Below, in pieces: positions 56,904 to 64,000 of a stretch of 64,000 nucleotides of DNA. The notes under the pieces were generated by a model. It was given only the letters and a program-made list of their open reading frames with translations, did not search any database and was not told where the DNA came from. Numbering within the stretch: the stretch's first letter is position 1; every line of letters starts with the position of its first letter. The DNA lies in the NCBI GenBank assembly GCA_022825235.1, contig JAJDYI010000066.1, positions 1-64,000 on the forward strand, in the 5' to 3' direction. This DNA is from Alphaproteobacteria bacterium. GTDB taxonomy: Bacteria > Pseudomonadota > Alphaproteobacteria > TMED109. The position numbers and the translations under genes are program-made.

Positions 56904-58460
56904 ATGCTGAATTTGGCCACCGTCCTCGAATCCAGCGCCCGCAAGAGTCCGGGCGCCACCGCCATCACGTTCCCGGGCCGTTCCGTCACGTACGGCGAAA
57001 CCGACGCCCTGGCGCAACAGGTGGCGGCGGGCCTGCGGGCGGCGGGCATCCAGCCGGGCCAACGGATCGCCCTCTGCTCGCCCAACCTCCCGGAGTTCAT
57101 CTTCGTGTACTTCGGCATCCTCAAGGCGGGCTGCGTCGTCGTCCCCTTCAACGTCCTGTTGGCCGAGGACGAGTTCGCCTACATCCTCGAGGATTCCGGT
57201 GCGGTCGGATTCTTCTGCTTCGAGGGCACGGAGGAACTCCCCGTCGGCGAGACTGGCCGCAAGGCCTTCGCCCGGACCGAGGGCTGTCGCTGGTTCTGGT
57301 CCATCGCCCTCGACCCGCAGGCACCCGCCCCGTTCCAGGGCGCGAGCACGTTCCGCGCACTCCTGCGCGACGCCGCCGACAGCTTCGACACGGTGGATCG
57401 TTCGGGCGAGGACACTGCCGTCATCCTCTATACCTCCGGGACCACCGGGCGCCCGAAGGGCGCGGAACTCACGCACACGAACCTGGTGCTCAACACCGTC
57501 GTCCTGGCGGAGCTGACGATCCTGTCGGAGCAGGATCGGATTCTGGTGGTCCTCCCGCTGTTCCACGTGTTCGGGCAGGTGGTCCTGATGCTGGCGGGCT
57601 TCCTCGCGCGCAGCCGCCTGGTCGTCATGGCGCGGTTCGAACCGGCCGACGTGTTCGAACGGATCGCGGCGGAGGAGGTCACCGTCCTGGCGGGTGTCCC
57701 CACGATGTACTGGGGTCTGTTGACCTACGTCGAATCCCAGCCCGACCTCGACGCCAAGGGTCTGCTTGAAACGGTCCGGATCTGCGCCACCGGCGGGGCC
57801 GCCATGCCCCTCGAGGTCCTCCGGGCCGTGGAAGACCGCTTCGACGTCACCGTGCTGGAAGGGTACGGCCTCTCGGAAACCTCGCCGGTCGTGAGCTTCA
57901 ACAACCTCGATGCGGAACGCCGGGCCGGGTCGGCCGGACGGGCGGTCTGGGGTGTGGAAATGCGCATCGTCGATCCGGACGACAACCCGCTCCCGGCGGG
58001 GGAGACCGGCGAAGTCGTCGTACGCGGACACTGCGTGATGAAGGGCTACCTGAACCGCCCCGAGGCAACGGCGGAGGCCATGCGCGGCGGCTGGTTCCAC
58101 ACCGGCGATCTGGGCTACATGGACGCGGAGGGCTATCTTTACATCGTGGACCGGCTCAAGGACATGGTGATCCGGGGCGGCTACAACGTGTACCCACGGG
58201 AGGTGGAGGAAGTACTGATCGAGCACCCCGAGGTGTCGCTGTGCGCCGTCATCGGCGTTCCGCACGAGCAGTACGGCGAGGAATTGAAGGCATTTATCGT
58301 CCGTGAACCGGGCTCGGACCTCGACACCGAGACCATCACCGCGTTCACGCGGGAACGGATCGCTGCGTACAAGTATCCTAGGATCATCGAGTTCTGCGAT
58401 TCTCTGCCCATGAATGCCACCGGCAAGATCCTGAAGACCCACCTCCGGAGGCAGCCGTGA
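56904..58460 (+). CDS. Long-chain-fatty-acid-CoA ligase
   Basis: This 518-residue ANL-superfamily ligase activates a carboxylic acid as acyl-AMP and then acyl-CoA. The phosphate loop YTSGTTGRPKGAEL, the adenine motif EGYGLSETSP, the hinge motif HTGDLGYMDAEGYLYIVDR and the catalytic C-terminal Lys in NATGKILK are all present. Chain-length preference is unknown; relatives serve fatty acids or aromatic acids. The start at 56904 fits the family. It overlaps ispH by four bases (GTGA), so both are likely co-transcribed. Confidence 0.93.
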   Translation: MLNLATVLESSARKSPGATAITFPGRSVTYGETDALAQQVAAGLRAAGIQPGQRIALCSPNLPEFIFVYFGILKAGCVVVPFNVLLAEDEFAYILEDSGAVGFFCFEGTEELPVGETGRKAFARTEGCRWFWSIALDPQAPAPFQGASTFRALLRDAADSFDTVDRSGEDTAVILYTSGTTGRPKGAELTHTNLVLNTVVLAELTILSEQDRILVVLPLFHVFGQVVLMLAGFLARSRLVVMARFEPADVFERIAAEEVTVLAGVPTMYWGLLTYVESQPDLDAKGLLETVRICATGGAAMPLEVLRAVEDRFDVTVLEGYGLSETSPVVSFNNLDAERRAGSAGRAVWGVEMRIVDPDDNPLPAGETGEVVVRGHCVMKGYLNRPEATAEAMRGGWFHTGDLGYMDAEGYLYIVDRLKDMVIRGGYNVYPREVEEVLIEHPEVSLCAVIGVPHEQYGEELKAFIVREPGSDLDTETITAFTRERIAAYKYPRIIEFCDSLPMNATGKILKTHLRRQP

Positions 58461-59404
58461 AGCGAATTGTGCTGGCCAATCCGCGGGGATTCTGCGCCGG
58501 CGTCGAGCGCGCGATCGAGGTGGTCGAACGGGCGGTCGATACCTATGGGCCGCCGGTCTACGTCCGGCACGCGATCGTCCACAACGAACACGTGGTCGCA
58601 ACGCTCCGCGACCGGGGCGTCGTGTTCGTCGACGAGGTAGACGAGATCCCCGTCGATGCCATCGCCGTGTTCAGCGCCCACGGCGTGGCCAAGAGTGTGG
58701 AGGACGCCGCCGGGGAACGCGGCCTCAGGGTGATCGACGCGACCTGCCCGCTGGTGTCCAAGGTGCACAAGGAGGCCGTCCGCTACCACGAAGCCGGATA
58801 CGAGGTGCTGCTGGTCGGTCACCGCGGCCACCCCGAGGTCATCGGGACGACCGGTCGCGTCAAGAGCGACATCCACGTCATCGAGACGGTCGCCGATGCC
58901 GAAGGGTTCGTGCCGCGCGATCCGGAACAGCTGGCCTACGTCACCCAGACCACCCTCTCGATGGACGACACCCGCGAGATGATCGACGCGCTGAAGGCAC
59001 GGTTCCCGGGTATCAGGGGGCCTGATCTTCGCGACATCTGCTACGCCACCCGGAACCGCCAGCAGGCCGTTCGGATCCTGGCCGAGCAGGCGGACGTCAT
59101 CATCGTGGTCGGCGGCTCCATGAGTTCCAATTCCGCCCGACTGCGGGAAATCGGCGAGCAGGCGGGCGTCCCGAGCTACCGAATCCAGCATGCCGACCAG
59201 CTCGAGGTCGCATGGTTCGAGGGCGCAGCCACGGTCGGGGTCACCGCGGGCGCGTCCACGCCCGACGTTCTGGTCGATACCGTCGTCGAGCGCATCCAGG
59301 CCATCGCCGGCCTTGCCGTCGCCGTCCAGGAACTCGAGGCCAAGCCTGAGAACACCCGGTTCCGGCTGCCCGACCAGTGGCCCGAGGCCAGGCCCGCATC
59401 GTAA
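58457..59404 (+). CDS. ispH: 4-hydroxy-3-methylbut-2-enyl diphosphate reductase
   Basis: This 315-residue iron-sulfur enzyme makes the last step of the MEP isoprenoid pathway. The three cluster cysteines are visible: Cys13 in RGFCAGVERA, one near 96 in DATCPLVSKVHKEA, and one near 197 in DICYATRNRQQAV. The EXTQTTLS-type motif (VTQTTLSMDD) and SSNSARLREI are typical. GTG start overlaps the acyl-CoA ligase stop. The GC-rich hairpin after the stop may end transcription. Confidence 0.97.
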   Translation: MKRIVLANPRGFCAGVERAIEVVERAVDTYGPPVYVRHAIVHNEHVVATLRDRGVVFVDEVDEIPVDAIAVFSAHGVAKSVEDAAGERGLRVIDATCPLVSKVHKEAVRYHEAGYEVLLVGHRGHPEVIGTTGRVKSDIHVIETVADAEGFVPRDPEQLAYVTQTTLSMDDTREMIDALKARFPGIRGPDLRDICYATRNRQQAVRILAEQADVIIVVGGSMSSNSARLREIGEQAGVPSYRIQHADQLEVAWFEGAATVGVTAGASTPDVLVDTVVERIQAIAGLAVAVQELEAKPENTRFRLPDQWPEARPAS

Positions 59405-59580
59405 CCCGCGCTGCCCCGCGCCCGGGGCGCGGGCGCATTGGGCCCGCACCGGCGCGGAGTTCCCTGGCGCGACCGGCCCCGCCGCCAATCCTGACCACGA
59501 CCGGCGGGTGCATACGCACCGGACACGGCATTCCCGCGCCCGCGACGACGGCGCGACCTCCGGATGACGGCAGTCCCCCT

Positions 59581-59608
59581 GCTATGCTCCGCGTCCTTTC
59601 CAGGTCAG
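59581..59608 (+). repeat. 28-base upstream element, copy 1
   Basis: This sequence matches the element at 62668-62695 at 26 of 28 positions and lies 23 bases before the first binding-protein gene, as copy 2 does before the third. It could be part of the duplicated promoter or leader. Confidence 0.7.
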
Positions 59609-59631
59609 AACGGGCCGAGAAAGGAAAACCG

Positions 59632-60984
59632 ATGGCCACGAAGGCGACTTCGCGCCGAATCTTCATGCAGTCTGCGGGCGCCGCCGCGGCGGGGGCGCTA
59701 GCCGCCCCCTACGTCAAGACCGCAGCGTCCGCCGGCAGGCTGAAGCTCGGTGTGCTGGACCACTGGGTGCCGGGCACGAATCAGGCGCTGCGTCGGATCC
59801 TGACCCGATGGGGCGAAGCCAACGGGGTCGAGGTCACGGTGGACTTCATCACGTCCCTCGGCAACAAGCCGCTGCTGACCGCGCAAGCGGAGGCGCGCGC
59901 CGGAGCCGGGCATGACATTTTCATGCATTCCTCCGCCATGGTCCCGCTGTTCAAGCACCGGCTCGTCTCCCTTGATGACGTGGTGGAGGACATCCTCTCC
60001 GCCCAGGGCCCGATCGCCGACGTCTTCCGATACGCCGGCCACCTCGACGGCTCCTGGCGGGTGAGCCCCGCCCCGACCGGCACCAATTGCTATGCGACCG
60101 TGGCGCGGCGGGACCTGTTCAGGGAGCACGCCGGCGTCGACCTGACGGAGTTGTTTCCGGCGAACGGCGCGCGCGACCCGGCCAAGGTAGCGAGCTGGAA
60201 CTGGGAGACCTTCCGAGACGCGGCGGGCGCGCTGCACGCCGCGGGCGTCCCCGTCGGGGCCCCGGTCGCCCCCATCCCCGACAGCACCGGTTGGCTGACC
60301 CAGCTGTTCGCCGCCTACGGTGCGGCCGTGGTCGACGAGCACGGCGACATCGCCGTCGATTCCGACCCGGTCCGGGAAGTGCTCGAGTACGTCGTCCGGC
60401 TCATGGAATTCCTGCCGGACAGCGTGTACGCGTGGGATGATGCGGGCAACAACCGCTGGATCATCTCTGGCTCGGGGAGCGCCATATTCAATCCGCCGAG
60501 CGCGTGGGCGTTGGCCAGACGTGACCATCCGGACGTGGCCCGCCACATCTGGCACTGCGACGTCCCCAGGGGACCGGCCGGCCGGTTCCGCACGTTCAAC
60601 ACGATCTTCTGGGGACTCTGGGATTTCTCCGAGAATCAGTCCGCCGCGCGCGACCTGCTTCGCTATGTGGCCGAGCCCGGCGTGGTCGCGGCCATGCTGG
60701 AAGCTTCACAGGGCTACGATCTCCCCATGGTGCTTTCGCACTACGACCACACGAACGTCTGGGCGCAGGGCCAACCGCCAGCGGGCGGGCTCTACAACTA
60801 CGCCGTGCGGGGCGACGAACGACCGATTGTCGGCGGCTACCCCGCGCCTGCTGAAATCGCAGCCAGCATCACGGTGCAGCGGGTGGTGTCCAATCTCGTC
60901 GCCCGCGTTACCCAGGGCGGGGACAGCCTCGACGAAGGCATCGGCTGGGCCGAGAACGAGCTTGCAGGTGTGCTCCGGGGCTGA
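59632..60984 (+). CDS. ABC transporter solute-binding protein, paralog 1
   Basis: This 450-residue exported protein is of the family 1 extracellular solute-binding type. It has a Tat-like signal (SRRIFMQSAGAAAAGALAAP) and the mature opening LGVLDHWVPGTNQALRR. Mid-protein blocks shared with its two neighbours are FNPPSAWALARRDHPDV, YAWDDAGNNRWIISG and WDFSENQSAARDLLRYVA. The solute is probably a carbohydrate or similar. GAAAGGAAAA precedes the ATG. No permease or ATPase is seen to the left; the partner genes may lie right of the window. Confidence 0.85.
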   Translation: MATKATSRRIFMQSAGAAAAGALAAPYVKTAASAGRLKLGVLDHWVPGTNQALRRILTRWGEANGVEVTVDFITSLGNKPLLTAQAEARAGAGHDIFMHSSAMVPLFKHRLVSLDDVVEDILSAQGPIADVFRYAGHLDGSWRVSPAPTGTNCYATVARRDLFREHAGVDLTELFPANGARDPAKVASWNWETFRDAAGALHAAGVPVGAPVAPIPDSTGWLTQLFAAYGAAVVDEHGDIAVDSDPVREVLEYVVRLMEFLPDSVYAWDDAGNNRWIISGSGSAIFNPPSAWALARRDHPDVARHIWHCDVPRGPAGRFRTFNTIFWGLWDFSENQSAARDLLRYVAEPGVVAAMLEASQGYDLPMVLSHYDHTNVWAQGQPPAGGLYNYAVRGDERPIVGGYPAPAEIAASITVQRVVSNLVARVTQGGDSLDEGIGWAENELAGVLRG

Positions 60985-61147
60985 TGGATGCGGGCGACAG
61001 CTTCAACAGCGGCGGCGCGGGCCAGCCCACAGGAATCGCCGGTATCGGGGAAGACTCCACGCAGGACGGAACCCGCACCCGGCGCGGTGCGCCAGGCCGT
61101 CCCACCGTTCGTGTCCCTCGACATAACGACATGACATGGAAGGACGC

Positions 61148-62503
61148 ATGGCCCTGACCGCAGGCAGGACCCGGCGCAACGTCCTGAAGGCCATCGGTGC
61201 TTCCGCAGCGGGCGCACTCGCAGCGCCGTACGTGAAGACCGCAGGATCGGCCGGCCGGTTGCGACTGGGGGTCATCGACCATTGGGTGCCGGGCACGAAC
61301 GAGGTCCTGCAGCGCATTCTTGCCCGATGGGGCGAAGCCAACAACGTCGAGGTCACGATCGACTTCATCACCACCATCGGCAACAAGCTGCTGCTGACCG
61401 CACAAGCGGAGTCGCGCGCCAGCTCCGGGCACGACATCTATGCGCTCGAGTTTCACATGGTCCCGATGTTCAAGCATCGTCTCGTCGCCGTGGACGAGGT
61501 AGTCGAGGACGTGATCGCGACGCACGGGCCGATCGCGGACATCTCCCGGCAGGCCGCCTTCCTGGACGGCGCGTGGAGAGGGGGCCCCGCCCCCGCGATG
61601 AATGCCTCGGCTGCGACCGTGGCCCGGCGCGACCTGTTCCTGGAGCATGCCGGAATCGATCTGACCGAGTTGTTTCCGGCCAGCGATGCCCGCGATCCCG
61701 CCAAAGTCGATCGTTGGAGCTGGGAGGCCTTCAGCGACGCGGCCGCCGCGCTCCATGCGGCCGACCGGCCGGTCGGCGCCGCCATCGCCCCGGTTACCGA
61801 CAGCAGCGCCTGGCTGGCCCAGTTGTTCGCCTCCTACGGCGCGGCCGTCGTCGACGAACGCGGCGACATCGCGGCCGATTCGGACGCGGTCCGCGAGGTG
61901 CTCGCCTACCTGACCCGGCTCACGGAATTCATGCCCGACAGCGTCTACGCGTGGGACGACGCGAGCAACAACCGCTGGATCATCTCGGGCGCCGGCAGCG
62001 CCATCTTCAATCCGCCGAGCGCGTGGGCTGTCGCCAAGCGCGACAACCCGGACGTGGCGCAACACCTCTGGCACTGTGACGCTCCGCGTGGCCCGGTCGG
62101 CCGCTTCCGCGCCTTCAACTCGGTGTTCTGGGGGATCTGGGACTTCTCCGAAAACCAGTCGGCGGCACGGGATCTGCTCCGCTACGTGGCGGAACCGGAA
62201 GTGATCGTGGCCATGCTGGAGGCCTCACAAGGCTACGACCTCCCGTTGTTCCGCTCGCATTACGACCGCACGTCGGTGTGGGCGGAAGCCGGACCGCCGG
62301 CGGGCGGGCTCTACAACTACGCCCTGCGCGGGGACGAGCGCACCGTGACCGACGGTTACCCCGCTCCCCCGGAAATCGCGGCCCGGATCAGCATGCAGCG
62401 GATCGTTCCCAACCTCGTGGCCAGGGTGACGCAGGGTGGCGACTCCTTCGACGACGCCATCAGCTGGGCGGAGAACGAACTCGAGGGCGTACTTCGCGGT
62501 TGA
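61148..62503 (+). CDS. ABC transporter solute-binding protein, paralog 2
   Basis: This 451-residue paralog of the preceding gene starts with a Tat-like signal (RTRRNVLKAIGASAAGALAA) and the shared mature opening GVIDHWVPGTNEVLQR. It carries the same conserved blocks, with substitutions concentrated in the middle (FHMVPMFKHRL against SAMVPLFKHRL), which probably adjusts ligand choice. Start 61148 has GAAGGA upstream. The intergenic gaps on both sides (about 160-210 bases) show no terminator, and the 28-base element of copies 1 and 3 is absent here. Confidence 0.85.
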   Translation: MALTAGRTRRNVLKAIGASAAGALAAPYVKTAGSAGRLRLGVIDHWVPGTNEVLQRILARWGEANNVEVTIDFITTIGNKLLLTAQAESRASSGHDIYALEFHMVPMFKHRLVAVDEVVEDVIATHGPIADISRQAAFLDGAWRGGPAPAMNASAATVARRDLFLEHAGIDLTELFPASDARDPAKVDRWSWEAFSDAAAALHAADRPVGAAIAPVTDSSAWLAQLFASYGAAVVDERGDIAADSDAVREVLAYLTRLTEFMPDSVYAWDDASNNRWIISGAGSAIFNPPSAWAVAKRDNPDVAQHLWHCDAPRGPVGRFRAFNSVFWGIWDFSENQSAARDLLRYVAEPEVIVAMLEASQGYDLPLFRSHYDRTSVWAEAGPPAGGLYNYALRGDERTVTDGYPAPPEIAARISMQRIVPNLVARVTQGGDSFDDAISWAENELEGVLRG

Positions 62504-62667
62504 TCGCTGCTTTCGCCGGGGCGCAGGCATCCGCACCCGAGCCGCCGCCGACCCCGGCCTCGCCGGACCCCGACACCTCGCCGCGGCCGCACGGACCGGC
62601 TGTACGCCAGGCTTGAACCGACCACACCAGGGCAGGGCCCAAGGTCAAGCAGACCATAGGGGCTCTT

Positions 62668-62695
62668 GCTATGCTCGGCGTCCTTTCGAGGTCAG
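62668..62695 (+). repeat. 28-base upstream element, copy 2
   Basis: This is the near-identical partner of 59581-59608, placed 22 bases before the third paralog, and ends just ahead of its ribosome binding site. Only two positions differ. Confidence 0.7.
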
Positions 62696-62717
62696 TGGGC
62701 TGCGGAAGGGGGGAACC

Positions 62718-64000
62718 ATGGGCACGAAGGCAACCGCTTCACGCCGGACCTTCATGAAGACTGCGGGAGCCGCAGCGGCAGGGGCGCTCGCCGCTCCCTA
62801 CGTGAAGACCGCACATTCCGCCGGCAAGTTGAAGCTGGGCCTGTGGGACCACTGGGTACCGGGCGCCAACGAGGCGCTGGAGCAGATCCTGACCCGCTGG
62901 GGCGAGGACAACGGCGTCGAGGTCACGATCGACTTCATCACCTCGATCGGGAACAAGCTGCTCCTGACGGCGCAAGCGGAGTCGCGAGCCGGCTCCGGGC
63001 ACGACATCTACTCGCACGCATTCGCGATGGTCCCGCTCTTCAAGCATCGGCTGGTGGCCGTGGACGACGTCGTCGAGGACATCCTCTCCACCCAGGGCCC
63101 GATCGCCGAGATTTCCAGATTTTCCGCCTTCCTCGACGGCGCGTGGAAGGGAAGCCCCTCCCCCACCGGAACCCTCTCGTACCCGACGGTCGCCCGCCGC
63201 GACCTGTTTCTGGAACACGCGGGAATCGATCTGACGGAGCTGTTCCCGGCCAGTGACGCGCGGGACCCGGCCAAGGTTGACGGCTGGGACTGGGAGACGT
63301 TCCGCGAAGCAGCGGCGGCGCTCCACGCCGCCGGACATTCGTTCGGCGCCCCGCTGGCGACGACCCCGGACGGCAGCGCATGGCTCGCCCACCTGTTCGC
63401 CTCCTACGGCGCGGCCATGGTGGACGAGCGAGGCGAAGTCGTCGTCAATTCGGACGCCGTGCGCGAGGTGCTCGAGTACCTGATCCGCCTGGCGGAATTC
63501 ATGCCGGACAGCGTCTACGCGTGGGACGACGCCAGCAACAATCGCTGGCTCATCTCGGGCCAGGGTGGCGCCATCTTCAATCCGCCGAGCGCGTGGGCGG
63601 TTGCCAAGCGGGACAACCCGGATGTGGCCAGGCACGTATGGCATTGCGATGTTCCGCGCGGGCCCGCCGGGCGGTTCCGAGCCTTTACGTCGTTCTTCTG
63701 GGGCATCTGGGATTTCTCTGAAAGCCAGTCGGCCGCCCGCGATTTGCTCCGCTACGTGGCGCAGCCGGAAGTGGTAGCCACGATGCTGCGGGCCTCGCAG
63801 GGCTTCGACCTTCCGATGATCCGCTCGCACTACGACCACTCGAACGTCTGGGCGGAAGCCGAGCCGCCGGCGGGCGTGCTCTACAACTACGCGATGCTGG
63901 GGGACGAGCGAACAGTGTTCGCCGGCTACCCGGCTCCCCCGGAGATCGGGGCGCGGATTGCCACACAGCAGATCCTCCCGACCCTGGCCGCCCGGGTGAC
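62718..64000 (+). CDS. ABC transporter solute-binding protein, paralog 3 (cut by window end)
   Basis: This gene is open to the window end, with 427 complete residues visible of roughly 450 expected. It has the Tat-like signal ASRRTFMKTAGAAAAGAL and the opening LGLWDHWVPGANEALEQ. Blocks such as AWDDASNNRWLISG and FNPPSAWAVAKRDNPDVA match paralogs 1 and 2. GGGGGGAACC precedes the ATG. The gene order and shared upstream element show it arose by duplication within this cluster. A downstream permease and ATPase would be the expected continuation. Confidence 0.85.
   Translation, partial: MGTKATASRRTFMKTAGAAAAGALAAPYVKTAHSAGKLKLGLWDHWVPGANEALEQILTRWGEDNGVEVTIDFITSIGNKLLLTAQAESRAGSGHDIYSHAFAMVPLFKHRLVAVDDVVEDILSTQGPIAEISRFSAFLDGAWKGSPSPTGTLSYPTVARRDLFLEHAGIDLTELFPASDARDPAKVDGWDWETFREAAAALHAAGHSFGAPLATTPDGSAWLAHLFASYGAAMVDERGEVVVNSDAVREVLEYLIRLAEFMPDSVYAWDDASNNRWLISGQGGAIFNPPSAWAVAKRDNPDVARHVWHCDVPRGPAGRFRAFTSFFWGIWDFSESQSAARDLLRYVAQPEVVATMLRASQGFDLPMIRSHYDHSNVWAEAEPPAGVLYNYAMLGDERTVFAGYPAPPEIGARIATQQILPTLAARV

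Overview
The window reads as chromosomal DNA of a GC-rich alphaproteobacterium, probably Rhodospirillales-like. The pointers are a SAM-II riboswitch in front of metY, a groESL operon carrying both a CIRCE operator and an RpoH-like promoter, the hfq-hflX pair, the run rpiB-glyA-nrdR-ribD-ribE-ribB-ribH-nusB ... thiL-hppA, and an H+-pyrophosphatase of the potassium-independent type. This placement is inferred from gene content and regulatory motifs, not from a phylogeny. There are no rRNA or tRNA genes, CRISPR arrays, intact insertion sequences or phage genes that I can support.

Layout. 1-8.5 kb holds loosely linked catabolic genes: a phytanoyl-CoA dioxygenase-like enzyme, an AHSA1/SRPBCC protein, an acetamidase/formamidase, gamma-glutamyltransferase, a cytosine-deaminase-like amidohydrolase and a class I glutamine amidotransferase. 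8.9-10.3 kb is a copper-type module: a CueR-like regulator divergent from a DUF4396 membrane protein and a monohaem cytochrome c, with a textbook 19-bp-spacer MerR promoter. 10.5-17.1 kb has an orphan histidine kinase next to a flavin disulfide reductase, an aldehyde dehydrogenase, and a decayed BMP-family ABC transporter (intact binding protein, ruined ATPase, no permeases). 17.1-18.5 kb is a gene-poor, partly AT-rich stretch ending at an unknown HTH protein gene. 19-25 kb carries a zinc alcohol dehydrogenase, a RraA-like protein, hfq-hflX and groES-groEL. 25.7-34.8 kb mixes secreted proteins, a 3-hydroxyisobutyrate-dehydrogenase-like enzyme, mazG, a HAD hydrolase, and an RsbW-like/STAS partner-switching pair overlapping an N-formylglutamate amidohydrolase-like gene. 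34.9-41.7 kb holds thiC under a TPP riboswitch, a quinone oxidoreductase and metY under a SAM-II riboswitch. 41.7-52.6 kb is the rpiB-to-hppA housekeeping block, interrupted between nusB and thiL by a divergent metal module (CDF transporter and MerR regulator). 53-59.4 kb has a CBS-domain protein, a second Cys/Met PLP enzyme, a SixA-like phosphatase, two cytochromes, an acyl-CoA ligase and ispH. 59.6-64 kb carries three tandem paralogous solute-binding proteins, the last cut by the window end.

How parts work together. Riboflavin synthesis (ribD, ribE, ribB-type, ribH) is almost complete, but the GTP cyclohydrolase II half of the RibB protein lacks its zinc cysteines, so the first committed step must be encoded elsewhere. 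Thiamine genes (thiC, thiL) are under or near TPP control. Two MerR circuits of the same promoter design serve two different metal responses. The most interesting targets are the CueR/DUF4396/cytochrome c unit, the metal module inserted in the nusB-thiL junction, the partner-switching operon fused by overlap to a metabolic gene, the triplicated binding proteins with a shared upstream element, and the dying BMP transporter.
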